NCBI RefSeq assembly: GCF_030323145.1
Contig: NZ_CP100470.1
Coordinates: 1,178,001-1,242,000 of the forward strand
Source: Mesorhizobium sp. C432A
GTDB taxonomy: Bacteria; Pseudomonadota; Alphaproteobacteria; Rhizobiales; Rhizobiaceae
DNA length: 64,000 bases
Direction of reading: 5' to 3'
This document shows positions 55,883-64,000 of this stretch, piece after piece (the first letter of the stretch is position 1; every line of letters starts with the position of its first letter). The notes under the pieces were generated by a model that was not told where the DNA came from, did no database searches, and saw only the letters and a list, made by a program, of their open reading frames with translations. Position numbers and translations under genes: made by a program.

Positions 55883-56814
55883 GCAATGCTTCCGGAATGG
55901 CTGCGGGTCGGGCGGTCCATGATGCGGCGGCCCATCAGGCTGGCGGCGAGGTCGACCATCAGCGTGGCGGTGCGGCCGCGCTCGTCGAGGAACGGGTTGA
56001 GCTCGACCAGATCGAGGCTGGAGACCAGGCCGCTGTCGGACAGCATCTCCATCACCAGATGCGCCTCGCGGAAGGTGGCGCCGCCGGGCACGGTGGTGCC
56101 GACGGCCGGCGCGATGGAGGGGTCGAGGAAGTCGACGTCGAGGCTGACATGCAGCAGGCCGTTTTCCTTTTCGACGATGGCCAGGAAGGCGCGCAGCAAA
56201 GGTGCAACGCCGTGCTCGTCAATGGTGCGCATGTCGTGCACGGTAACCCCCGCTTCGCTCAGCGCCCGGCGCTCCGCCGGATCGACGCTGCGCAGGCCCA
56301 TGACGCAGATGTGGGCAGGGTCGACGGCGACAGGCAGGTCCGGGAAATAACCGTTGAAGCCCGGCCGGCCGCTGGCATAGGCGAGCGGCACGCCGTGCAG
56401 ATTGCCGCTGACGGTGGTATCGAGCGTGTGGAAATCGGGATGTGCGTCGAGCCACAGCACGAAGAGCGGCCGGCCGCGTTCGGCGGCGCGGCGGGCTATG
56501 CCCGACACCGTGCCGGCCGATATCGCGTGGTCGCCGCCAAGGAAGATCGGCATGGCGTCTCGCGAAGCCGCATAGGCGGTCTCGGCAATTGCCGCCGTCC
56601 AGGCGGAAATCTCCGGCAGGGCCTTCAGCGCGAGATTGCCGTGGACGATTGCGCGCACGGCGGCCGGTTGCACCGCGCCCCAGTCCTCGACCTCGTGGCC
56701 GAGTTCCGACAGCACCGAGGCAAGCCCGGCCGTGCGCAGCGCGCTCGGCCCCATCTCGCATCCCATCCTGCCGGCGCCGTCCTGCACCGGCGCGCCAACG
56801 ATCCTGCAGCGCAT
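55879..56814 (-). CDS. rocF: Arginase
   Basis: 311 residues from the ATG at 56814. Mn-binding motifs: IFLGGDHAISAG, LWLDAHPDFHT, SLDVDFLDPSIAP, and the LVELNPFLDERGRTA tail. It turns arginine into ornithine and urea. With ocd it forms an arginine-to-proline route. Probably controlled by the divergent Lrp gene. Confidence 0.95.
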   Translation of the reverse strand: MRCRIVGAPVQDGAGRMGCEMGPSALRTAGLASVLSELGHEVEDWGAVQPAAVRAIVHGNLALKALPEISAWTAAIAETAYAASRDAMPIFLGGDHAISAGTVSGIARRAAERGRPLFVLWLDAHPDFHTLDTTVSGNLHGVPLAYASGRPGFNGYFPDLPVAVDPAHICVMGLRSVDPAERRALSEAGVTVHDMRTIDEHGVAPLLRAFLAIVEKENGLLHVSLDVDFLDPSIAPAVGTTVPGGATFREAHLVMEMLSDSGLVSSLDLVELNPFLDERGRTATLMVDLAASLMGRRIMDRPTRSHSGSIA

Positions 56815-56914
56815 GGTTCTTGTTGTCCTTGTAAATTGATTGGGCGGTTGATGCGTGGAATGAACCATCCCGGCCCGGCAGAATGAACAGGCGAAATTGG
56901 CATTTCGAGAAGAA

Positions 56915-56937
56915 TGATTTATCAATCCGATAAGTCA
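56915..56937. promoter_or_regulatory. Candidate operator between rocF and lrp
   Basis: Inverted repeat TGA-N-TTATC-N5-GATAA-N-TCA, 24 bp before the regulator start, in the divergent gap. It fits a dimeric Lrp/AsnC site and suggests autoregulation. Confidence 0.65.
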
Positions 56938-56960
56938 GCTTGGTCAAAGTGGATAGAATC

Positions 56961-57401
56961 ATGGACTTGCTCGACGAAAGGCTGGTCACGCTGCTCAGGC
57001 ATGATGCCCGGCGCAGCATCTCCGATCTCGCGGTCGATCTCGGGGTGTCGCGCGCCACGGTCAGGGCGCGCATGGAGCGGCTGGAAAAAACGGGCGAGAT
57101 CATCGGCTACACGGTGGTGCTGCGCGCCGACGCGGTCGACCAGCGGATACGCGGCGTGATGATGATCGAGATCGAGGGCCATGCCGCCGACCGCGTGGTC
57201 CGGGCGCTCGGCGGCCTCGCCGAGGTTTCGACCATTCACACCACCAATGGCCGCTGGGACCTGGTGGTCGAACTCGGAACGGCGTCGCTCACCGATTTCG
57301 ACGCGGTGCTTAGGCGGATACGGCTCATCCCGGGGATAACCGGCAGCGAGACAAGTCTGCTGCTGGCAACGCCGAGGACGACAAGGGCAAGGTTGGCGTA
57401 G
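56961..57401 (+). CDS. Lrp/AsnC-family regulator of arginine catabolism
   Basis: 146 residues from the ATG at 56961; a TTG at 56940 is the alternative. HTH: DLLDERLVTLLRHDARRSISDLAVDLGVSRATVRARMERLEKTGEIIGY; RAM domain: VVRALGGLAEVSTIHTTNGRWDLVVELGTASLTDFDAVLRRI. Divergent from rocF-ocd with an operator-like palindrome between, so an arginine- or ornithine-responsive role is likely (inference). Confidence 0.92.
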   Translation: MDLLDERLVTLLRHDARRSISDLAVDLGVSRATVRARMERLEKTGEIIGYTVVLRADAVDQRIRGVMMIEIEGHAADRVVRALGGLAEVSTIHTTNGRWDLVVELGTASLTDFDAVLRRIRLIPGITGSETSLLLATPRTTRARLA

Positions 57402-57991
57402 CCGTCCTTCCGGCCGGCGTGTTCACGCAAAGCTTTGTGACGGATCTGGCGAATGGGTCGCCTGGCTGACGAATCTCATTGGGGCCGCAGCTATCCTCCA
57501 CATGACGGAGGAAGCCGGCATGACGCGAGATTGCACCAGCTTCAACGGTGCAAGGACCGGACGCTTGCCACAGGCCAAGGCTGATGGCAGGATAAAAGGC
57601 CGCAACGTGCGGCCTCTGGCGGCCGTTGTGTTTCGATGGATTATGAAGCATTTTCCCAAGGTGCGGGTTCTCCTCACAATGTGCGGCAGCCTCGTTTCGC
57701 CTTGGTCGCCCTTGATTTTTCGCAATGTGCGCTTTGCCTGCCTCAGGCCGCAGGGCATTTAATTCCACGGGGTCAAGCCTCATGACAGAGATTTGTGCTC
57801 GGGCCGTCTATCGTCGGCGAAGACAAGGCATGGCGCCACAATCAGCGCCCCTGGCATTCGTGACCTGGTGAAGAATGCCGTTGCGTACCTCTCGCCCCCA
57901 TGTTTCAAAACAGGTCGATAGACCCGCGAGAATGGTTTCGAAGCCTGCGGGGTTGCCCACGGTCCGGCGAGAATTCTAAAAGACGTTCACA
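57402..57991. other. 590 bp without a supported gene
   Basis: Frames of about 85-150 codons exist on both strands, but none has a ribosome site, family feature or plausible start. A perfect GGCCGC-AACGT-GCGGCC hairpin (57598-57614) is followed by no T run. The promoter of the glycosyltransferase cluster should lie near the right end. Part may be decayed coding sequence. Confidence 0.35.
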
Positions 57992-59206
57992 ATGACACAG
58001 CACGCAAAAGACGCACGAATTCTCATGTACAGCCACGACACGTTCGGGCTCGGCCATTTGCAGCGTTGCCGAACGATCGCGCATTCGCTGGTCGGGGATT
58101 TCCGCGGACTTCAGGTGCTAATCATTTCGGGCGCCACCATCGCCGGCGCCTTCGACTACCGCGCCCGCGTCGACTTCGTGAAGATCCCCAGCGTCATCAA
58201 GCTGCGAAACGGCGAATACACCTCGCTGGAAAAGGACATCGATCTGCACGAGACGCTAAGGATGCGGCAGTCGATTATCCGCCACACGGCCGAGAGCTTC
58301 CGGCCGGATATCTTCATCGTCGACAAGGAACCGCTGGGGCTGCGCGGAGAGATTGAGGATACGCTGTCCTACCTCAAGACGCGGGGCACCACGCTCGTGC
58401 TTGGCCTGCGCGAGGTGATGGACGCGCCGCATTTGCTCGAAGCGGAGTGGGCACGCAGGGATGTGATGCGCAAGATCGGCCTGTTCTACGACAAGGTCTG
58501 GGTCTATGGCCCGCCGGATTTCTACGATCCGCTGACCGGCCTGGAGGTGCCGCCGGCGGTCAGGGCAAAGATGAAGTTCGTCGGTTTCCTGCAACGGAGC
58601 CTGCAGCAGAACCAGTTGCCCGGCCACCGGCCCGAGGGCGACTATATCCTGGTTACCACCGGTGGCGGCGGTGACGGCGCCGACCTGATCCACAACGTCA
58701 TCGAGGCCTATCAGCAGGATCCGCGATTGCAGCACCGGGCGCTGATCGTGCTTGGGCCCTACATGCCGGCGCGCAAGCGCAACAAGCTGGTCCGGAAGGG
58801 GGCCAAGATCCCCTATGTCAAGATCATCGAATTCGACAACCGGATGGAAGAGCTGATTGCCGGCGCCAAGGCGGTGGTGGCGATGGGCGGTTACAACACC
58901 TATTGCGAGATACTGTCTTTCGACAAGCCGGCGCTGATCGTGCCGCGCGTCACGCCGCGCGAGGAACAGCTGATCCGGGCACGGCGCGCAGCCGAACTCG
59001 GCCTCATCGAGATGCTTTTGCCTGAGGAAGCCGAGGATGCCCAGCGGTTTGCCGATGCGCTGCAGGTTTTGCCGGGCCGGCCCCGCCCATCGCAGAGCAA
59101 TGCGCATCTGACGCTGGAAGGGCTGCCTCATATTTCCGAAATCGTCGCGGAACTGCTCGACCGGCGGGCCGGCCATCACCTTTCGGTCATTGAAGGCATG
59201 AACTGA
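57992..59206 (+). CDS. COG4671-like glycosyltransferase
   Basis: 404 residues. N-terminal GT-B half: ILMYSHDTFGLGHLQRCRTIAHSL. Second half: YILVTTGGGGDGADLIHNVIEAYQ, VKIIEFDNRMEELIAGAKAVVAMGGYNTYCEILSFDKPALIVPRVTPREEQLIRA, the GT28/MurG-like donor site with GGYNT. Matches the predicted glycosyltransferase group COG4671. First gene of a cluster; a second member is at 60449. Donor and acceptor unknown. Confidence 0.85.
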   Translation: MTQHAKDARILMYSHDTFGLGHLQRCRTIAHSLVGDFRGLQVLIISGATIAGAFDYRARVDFVKIPSVIKLRNGEYTSLEKDIDLHETLRMRQSIIRHTAESFRPDIFIVDKEPLGLRGEIEDTLSYLKTRGTTLVLGLREVMDAPHLLEAEWARRDVMRKIGLFYDKVWVYGPPDFYDPLTGLEVPPAVRAKMKFVGFLQRSLQQNQLPGHRPEGDYILVTTGGGGDGADLIHNVIEAYQQDPRLQHRALIVLGPYMPARKRNKLVRKGAKIPYVKIIEFDNRMEELIAGAKAVVAMGGYNTYCEILSFDKPALIVPRVTPREEQLIRARRAAELGLIEMLLPEEAEDAQRFADALQVLPGRPRPSQSNAHLTLEGLPHISEIVAELLDRRAGHHLSVIEGMN

Positions 59207-59207
59207 G

Positions 59208-60452
59208 TTGCAACACCGCAAGATCGTCGTGGTTCTGAAGGGCTACCCGCGGCTGTCGGAAACCTTCATCGCGCAGGAGCTGCTCGGTCTGGAGCGTGCG
59301 GGGTTGGACCTGATACTTTTCGCGCTCAGGCGGCCGACCGACGCAAAACGTCATCCCGTGCATGACGAGATCAAGGCCCCCGTCCATTATCTGCCGGAAT
59401 ATCTGCACAGAGAGCCGCTGCGCGTGGTTCGATCGCTGTTTGCCTGTCTGCCGCGGCCTGGCTTCTGGCGCGCGCTCAAATCGCTCGCTGCCGATATCCG
59501 CCGCGACTTTACGCGCAATCGCGCGCGCCGCTTCGGGCAAGCGCTGGTGCTGGCGGCCGAATGGCCGCAAGATGCCGGATGGCTGCATGCCCATTTCGCG
59601 CACACGCCGGCATCGGTGACGCGCTATGCCAGCCAGCTTCGTGGCTTGCCCTGGAGCTGCTCAGCCCATGCCAAGGACATCTGGACGTCGGCGGACTGGG
59701 ATCTGGCCGGCAAGCTTTCCTCGGCGCGCTGGACGGTCACGTGCACGAAAACCGGCTTCGACCATCTGAAAAAACTCGCCAACGGCAGTTCGTCCGTGCA
59801 TCTGAGCTATCATGGGCTCGACCTTGACCGCTTCGGCAGTTTCGGCGAGGCGCGAAAACAGCGTGACGGCTCGGCGCCGGCCGAACCGGTCATGATCTTG
59901 AGTGTCGGACGCGCCGTTGAAAAGAAAGGCTATGATACGTTGCTGGAGGCTCTTGCCCTCTTGCCTGGCGATCTGGCGTGGTGTTTCGAGCATATCGGTG
60001 GCGGCGAGGAACTGAACCGGCTGAAGGCGCTGGCGCAAAGGCTCGGGCTGGAGGGGCGCGTCTCCTGGAAAGGCGCGCTGGCGCAGGAGGAGGTGCTTGA
60101 GCACTACCGCAGCGCCGACATCTTCGCTTTGGCCTGCAGGATCACCGCGGACGGCGACCGGGACGGCCTGCCGAATGTTCTGGTGGAGGCGGCCAGCCAG
60201 CGGCTTGCCTGCGTGTCGACCGATATTTCCGGCGTGCCGGAGCTTTTATCGTCGGATGAAACCGGGCTGCTGATTCCCTCGGAAAACCCGACTGCCCTGG
60301 CACAGGCGCTGGAGCGCCTGATCCGCGATCCCGTCCTGCGCGCCCGCCTCGGCGACGCCGCGGAGCGGCGCGTGCGAAGCAATTTCGACCATGTGGCAGG
60401 CATTGGACAGCTCAAGGAACTGTTCGAGCGGGAGTGGCGGGCCGCCGAATGA
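59208..60452 (+). CDS. GT4-family glycosyltransferase
   Basis: 414 residues from a TTG at 59208, 1 bp after the previous stop. N-terminal VVVLKGYPRLSETFIAQELLGLERAG and AHFAHTPASVTRY, then EPVMILSVGRAVEKKGYDTLLEALALL and the donor-site stretch DIFALACRITADGDRDGLPNVLVEAASQRLACVSTDISGVPELL with the EX7E-type pattern. It should add a sugar to a surface or soluble glycoconjugate. The 3' end overlaps the next gene by 4 bp. Confidence 0.88.
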   Translation: MQHRKIVVVLKGYPRLSETFIAQELLGLERAGLDLILFALRRPTDAKRHPVHDEIKAPVHYLPEYLHREPLRVVRSLFACLPRPGFWRALKSLAADIRRDFTRNRARRFGQALVLAAEWPQDAGWLHAHFAHTPASVTRYASQLRGLPWSCSAHAKDIWTSADWDLAGKLSSARWTVTCTKTGFDHLKKLANGSSSVHLSYHGLDLDRFGSFGEARKQRDGSAPAEPVMILSVGRAVEKKGYDTLLEALALLPGDLAWCFEHIGGGEELNRLKALAQRLGLEGRVSWKGALAQEEVLEHYRSADIFALACRITADGDRDGLPNVLVEAASQRLACVSTDISGVPELLSSDETGLLIPSENPTALAQALERLIRDPVLRARLGDAAERRVRSNFDHVAGIGQLKELFEREWRAAE

Positions 60453-61597
60453 AGCGGCTGCGCGCTTTCTTCTATGTTCAGCACCTGCTCGGCATCGGCC
60501 ATCTCGCGCGCGCCAGCCGCATTGCGGCGGCTCTGGTCGATGACGGGTTCGACGTCACCGTCGTGACCGGCGGAGCGCCGATCGCGGGATTTCCGGGATC
60601 GGGTGTAAAATCCGTGACCCTGCCGCCTGTCACCTCCGGTGACGAAGGATTTTCCGGACTTGTCGACCTGCAGGGCAAAGCCATCGACGATGATTTCAAG
60701 AGGCGGCGCTCAGAGATGCTGCTGCAGGCTTTCCGGGATTACAGGCCCGACATCGTCATTATCGAGGCGTTTCCCTTTGGACGCCGGCAGATGCGTTTCG
60801 AACTCTTGCCACTGATCGAGGCCATCGAAGCGACATCGCCCAGACCGCTGCTGGCGGCGTCCGTCCGCGACATCCTTCAGGAGCGCGTGAAGCCGAGCCG
60901 AAACGAAGAAACGGTCGATCTCGTCAACAGGCATTTCGATCTTGTCATGGTCCATGGCGATCCGGCTTTCGCAACCATCGACAAGACATTTCCGCTGGCT
61001 GGGGCGATCAGGGCCGAGGTCGCCTACACCGGGCTCGTTGCTGCGCCGCCGGCGCAAGCGGCCTCAGAGCGCTTCGACGTTCTGGTGTCGGTTGGCGGCG
61101 GGGCGGCCGGAAAGAGCCTTGTCAGATCCACCGTCGCGGCGGCGCGAAATGCCGACAACGCCTGGACATGGTGTTTGATCACCGGCCCAAACCTGCCGAA
61201 GGACGAGTTTGACGCGATTTCACGCGATGCCTCCCCACGCCTGTCCATCTTCCGGTTCCGCGAGGATTTCGCCAGCCTGCTGACCGGCGCCCGCCTGTCG
61301 GTCTCGCAGGCGGGTTACAACACGGTCTGCGATGTCATGCGCGCGGGGTGTCGCTCGCTGCTCGTTCCATTTGCAGCCGGCGGGGAAACCGAGCAGACGC
61401 GTCGCGCTCTGATGCTCGAAGAGCTCGGTCTTGCAACGGTGCTGACGGAACAGGACCTGACGCCTGAAGGTCTGGCGCATGCGATCGAGCAGGCGCTTGC
61501 GGGACCGCCGCCAGCCTCGCATCGTCTCGATCTGGAAGGGGCGCGGCGCTCGGCGCAAATCCTGCGCGAGCGCTTCAAACAGTTCCAATCAGCATGA
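60449..61597 (+). CDS. Second COG4671-like glycosyltransferase
   Basis: 382 residues. FFYVQHLLGIGHLARASRIAAAL parallels the first gene's HDTFGLGHLQRCRTIA. DVLVSVGGGAAGKSLVRSTV, RFREDFASLLTGARLSVSQAGYNTVCDVMRAGCRSLLVPFAAGGETEQTRRALMLEELG shows the same GYNT donor motif. The two genes are paralogues flanking a GT4 enzyme, so they may use different donors or acceptors. It overlaps the GT4 stop (ATGA) and overlaps tail to tail by 23 bp with the methyltransferase-like gene. Confidence 0.85.
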   Translation: MKRLRAFFYVQHLLGIGHLARASRIAAALVDDGFDVTVVTGGAPIAGFPGSGVKSVTLPPVTSGDEGFSGLVDLQGKAIDDDFKRRRSEMLLQAFRDYRPDIVIIEAFPFGRRQMRFELLPLIEAIEATSPRPLLAASVRDILQERVKPSRNEETVDLVNRHFDLVMVHGDPAFATIDKTFPLAGAIRAEVAYTGLVAAPPAQAASERFDVLVSVGGGAAGKSLVRSTVAAARNADNAWTWCLITGPNLPKDEFDAISRDASPRLSIFRFREDFASLLTGARLSVSQAGYNTVCDVMRAGCRSLLVPFAAGGETEQTRRALMLEELGLATVLTEQDLTPEGLAHAIEQALAGPPPASHRLDLEGARRSAQILRERFKQFQSA

Positions 61598-62249
61598 AGC
61601 GTGTATAATTTTTTGTCGGCAATTCGCCGGAGAACCTGATCTGCCGCAGCGCCGCCATTGCTTCGAAGGCTGCAAGTGACGCCACGCAGTTGATGTGCGT
61701 CGGCTCGCTGAAATAGTCGTTCGACTGCAGCAGCACGTTCGTACCCCGCGGAAGCAGGGCAAGCCAGGCGCTGAGATCGGCTATGTGTTCGCAGCTCGTA
61801 TTGACCACCAGGTCGGGTCGGCCGGCGCCATAGTCGAGTGCGTACATATCTGCCGTCAGCGCTTGAAACCGCTCGCCGGCTTGCCGGTTGAGTGTCCGGG
61901 CGACCGCGCCGACTTCGGGATCGATGTCGATGCTGTCGATCGCCCCGATGTCGAAGCGGGCGTCATTGAAAAGCATCGCCGGCAATACGCCGTACCATCC
62001 ACCCAGAACCCATATGCGCTCGAACCGGCCGCCGCAGCTTTCGAACAGCCTGTCGAGCGCCCACATCTTGCAGGCGACCTGCTTGTGGTTGAAGGCATTG
62101 GCGATATCGGCCTGCGGATGCTTGGCGATGACGCGCGCCAGCCCGGCCACGAGAGGGTGGTCGACATAGGCGGCAATTCCCCGCGTGAGGTCCAGGGCTT
62201 GCTCATGCCCACCCATGCCGGCATTGCGTGGTTGCGTGACATCCATCAT
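61575..62249 (-). CDS. SAM-dependent methyltransferase-like protein
   Basis: 224 residues. ERIWVLGGWYGVLPAMLF resembles a SAM-binding GxGxG loop, followed by GAIDSIDIDPEVGAVARTLN with the acidic residue of strand 2 and LTADMYALDYG. GRPDLVVNTSCEHIADLSAWLALLPRG fits the strand-4 region. The GxG loop is weak, so methyl transfer is inferred. It points toward the glycosyltransferases and away from the ABC gene at 62513. Confidence 0.7.
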   Translation of the reverse strand: MMDVTQPRNAGMGGHEQALDLTRGIAAYVDHPLVAGLARVIAKHPQADIANAFNHKQVACKMWALDRLFESCGGRFERIWVLGGWYGVLPAMLFNDARFDIGAIDSIDIDPEVGAVARTLNRQAGERFQALTADMYALDYGAGRPDLVVNTSCEHIADLSAWLALLPRGTNVLLQSNDYFSEPTHINCVASLAAFEAMAALRQIRFSGELPTKNYTRFMLIGTV

Positions 62250-62512
62250 ATTCGTCTTCTATGTTGGGATTTCGGGCGACACAACGCAATCTTGCCTCTT
62301 GCAAGCCTGTTCGACTTGCGGACGCGACTGTGCCGCAACCCGTTTCGCCATTGACCGGAGGAGGCCGATTGCATTTGTCCGGACCATCGGCGCCCATCCG
62401 CCTGGCGCGCAGCTGCCGCTTTGAGCTCGTCGTTGGCGGCGAAGACATGGCCGATACACCATTTGCCAGCAGGTGCCTTTACATTCCGCATCCTTCAAAC
62501 TGACAATCGCAT

Positions 62513-64000
62513 ATGGAAACCAGCCTAGCCCGCTATATCTGGACGCACACCAGGAAGCAGCAGCTCTGGATATTGATGATCGTCGTGCTTTCGATGGTCC
62601 CGTATTTCATGTCGTTCGACCTGCCGAAGCTGATCGTCAACGGCCCGATCCAGGGCAAGGGGTTCGAGCAACCGGGCGCGACCCTGCCATTCATGCGGTT
62701 GCACTATAACCTGCCGTTCATCGGCGAGGTCCAGTTCTTCTCCGGTTTTCAACTGGACCGCACCTCGACCCTGCTTGCGCTCAGCCTTGTGTTCCTCTTG
62801 CTGGTCGTCATCAACGGCTTGTTCAAGCTCTACATCAACACTTACAAGGGCCGGCTCGGCGAACGCATGCTGCGGCGTATTCGTTTCGATCTGGTCGATC
62901 GTGTGCTGCGGTTTCCGCCGGTTTACTTCAAGCGGGTGAAATCCGCCGAAGTGGCGACCATGGTGAAGGACGAGGTGGAGCCGCTGGGCGGCTTCATTGG
63001 CGATGCCTTCCTGCAGCCGGTGCTGCTCGGCGGCCAGGCGCTGACGGCCATGCTGTTCATCATGGTCCAGAACGTCTGGCTCGGAATGATAGCGGTCGTG
63101 ATCGTGGCGATCCAGATCGTGCTTATCCCGCGAATGCGGCGGCGGCTGCTCGTGCTCGGGCGCCAGCGGCAGTTGACGGCGCGCGCGCTTTCAGGCCGGG
63201 TTGGCGAAATCGTCGACGGCATCGGCGCGGTTCACGTCCACGATACGTCGAACTACGAGCGCGCCGACATAGCAGCCCGGCTCGGGCTCATCTTCAAAAT
63301 CCGCTTCGATCTTTACCAATGGAAATTCATGGTAAAGTTCCTCAACAATTTTCTCGCGCAGCTCACGCCCTTTCTGTTTTACATGATCGGTGGCTATCTG
63401 GTCATCCAGGGGAGGTTGGATGTCGGCCAGCTCGTGGCCGTGATCGGCGCTTACAAGGACTTGCCCGGACCGATGAAGGAACTGATCGACTGGGATCAGG
63501 ACCGGCAGGATGTCCAGGTCAAATATCAGCAGGTCGTCGAACAGTTCACCGTCGAGAATATCATCGCGCCGGAAATCGGAGCACTGACGGTCGACGATCC
63601 CGATCCGATGACCAAGCCGCTGTCGGCGGTCAGCCTGTCGATAGCAGACGATGGCGGCGCAATGCTCCTCAATCGCATCTCGCTCGAGGTCAAGCCGGGT
63701 GAGACGGTGGCTCTGGTCAGCACCGCAACAGGGGGAGCGGAGGCGCTTGCGGAAGCCTTTGCGCGGCTGACCTGGCCGGACAGCGGAAGGATCGTTTCGG
63801 GCTCCGATGACTTGCTTGATCTCCCCGAAGCCGTGACCGGCCGGCGCATGTCCTACGCTTCGTCGGATGTTTTCCTGTTCCAGGCAAGCCTGCGCGACAA
63901 TTTGCTCTACGGTTTGAAGCATGCGCCGCTGACATCGGTGACATATGACGGCGCAGCGGCGGACCAGCACCGTTGGAATATCGACGAGGCGCGCCGGTCG
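62513..64000 (+). CDS. ABC exporter-like protein, 3' end missing, degenerate Walker A
   Basis: 496 codons are open to the window end. The membrane half (about 1-350) starts METSLARYIWTHTRKQQLWIL and has helices such as LALSLVFLLLVVINGLFKLYI and PFLFYMIGGYLVIQG, the type I exporter pattern (TYKGRLGERMLRRIRFDLVDRVL, PPVYFKRVKSAEVATMVKDEVEPL). The nucleotide-binding part begins MLLNRISLEVKPGETVALV but reads STATGGAEAL where GxxGxGKST is expected, with no Lys. The Q-loop (SYASSDVFLFQASLRDNLLYGL) is present. It may be a half with a non-canonical ATP site, perhaps paired with a second domain downstream. Confidence 0.8.
   Translation, partial: METSLARYIWTHTRKQQLWILMIVVLSMVPYFMSFDLPKLIVNGPIQGKGFEQPGATLPFMRLHYNLPFIGEVQFFSGFQLDRTSTLLALSLVFLLLVVINGLFKLYINTYKGRLGERMLRRIRFDLVDRVLRFPPVYFKRVKSAEVATMVKDEVEPLGGFIGDAFLQPVLLGGQALTAMLFIMVQNVWLGMIAVVIVAIQIVLIPRMRRRLLVLGRQRQLTARALSGRVGEIVDGIGAVHVHDTSNYERADIAARLGLIFKIRFDLYQWKFMVKFLNNFLAQLTPFLFYMIGGYLVIQGRLDVGQLVAVIGAYKDLPGPMKELIDWDQDRQDVQVKYQQVVEQFTVENIIAPEIGALTVDDPDPMTKPLSAVSLSIADDGGAMLLNRISLEVKPGETVALVSTATGGAEALAEAFARLTWPDSGRIVSGSDDLLDLPEAVTGRRMSYASSDVFLFQASLRDNLLYGLKHAPLTSVTYDGAAADQHRWNIDEARRS

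Noticed and set aside
57502..57762. 86-codon frame in the gap before the glycosyltransferase cluster
   Set aside because: Contains the GGCCGC hairpin, has no ribosome site, and shows no similarity I recognise.

Overview
The window looks like a chromosomal segment of a Mesorhizobium-like alphaproteobacterium (Hyphomicrobiales). The reasons are high GC with GC-rich third positions, the conserved block dnaQ-coaE-aroE-maf-ppsR-[oriC]-hemE-hemJ-rho ... mnmE-mnmG-rsmG-parA-parB ... holA, and many GC-rich intergenic palindromes of the kind common in rhizobia. The genus is inferred from gene content and order, not from a marker gene. I saw no tRNA, rRNA or CRISPR.

Region by region: (1) 1-5.4 kb is sulfonate acquisition: the end of a TauC-type permease, a small ORF, a GIY-YIG nuclease gene between inverted repeats, then ssuA, a strong terminator, and ssuDCB. 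(2) 5.5-9.4 kb holds small envelope and secreted proteins, an RlpA-like protein, a PHB depolymerase and a BTLCP-type cysteine proteinase. (3) 9.5-17.6 kb is housekeeping: tim44-like/mltA/smr/xre on the minus strand, fxsA and secB on the plus strand, then dnaQ, coaE, aroE, maf and ppsR on the minus strand. (4) 17.6-28.7 kb is the origin and centromere region: a 400 bp gap with DnaA boxes and clustered GANTC sites, hemE, hemJ, rho, an EamA-type transporter, mnmE, mnmG, rsmG, parA and parB, with six parS-like palindromes, two of them inside hemE and rsmG. (5) 28.7-31.3 kb is an intact IS256-family element with an 8 bp target duplication, inserted in a palindromic repeat between parB and holA.

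(6) 31.8-37.1 kb is a branched-chain 2-oxoacid dehydrogenase operon (E1 alpha, E1 beta, E2, E3) whose E2 linker carries in-frame palindromic repeats. (7) 37.3-40.0 kb has a glycosyltransferase between two direct repeats, and a saccharopine-dehydrogenase-like enzyme divergent from an Lrp-type regulator. (8) 40.2-47.5 kb is a sugar ABC uptake operon (binding protein, two permeases, ATPase) that ends in an unusual Gfo/Idh/MocA plus aldo-keto reductase fusion, with a divergent AraC regulator. (9) 47.7-53.5 kb is a two-component system and a group of small or poorly known membrane proteins. (10) 53.6-57.4 kb has a sugar-permease relic, a LacI regulator, and arginase/ornithine cyclodeaminase with a divergent Lrp regulator and a clear operator candidate. 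(11) 58-64 kb is a glycosyltransferase cluster with a methyltransferase-like gene and an ABC exporter whose visible nucleotide-binding half lacks the Walker A lysine.

The most unusual signals are the composite palindromic repeats (in gaps, at gene ends, inside bkdB, and hit by the IS), the 16 bp tandem start-codon repeat between the response regulator and the histidine kinase, the GIY-YIG/inverted-repeat cassette, the oxidoreductase fusion, and the uncharacterised glycosyltransferase/ABC cluster. All functional statements come from reading the sequence and recalling protein families; no database search was run.
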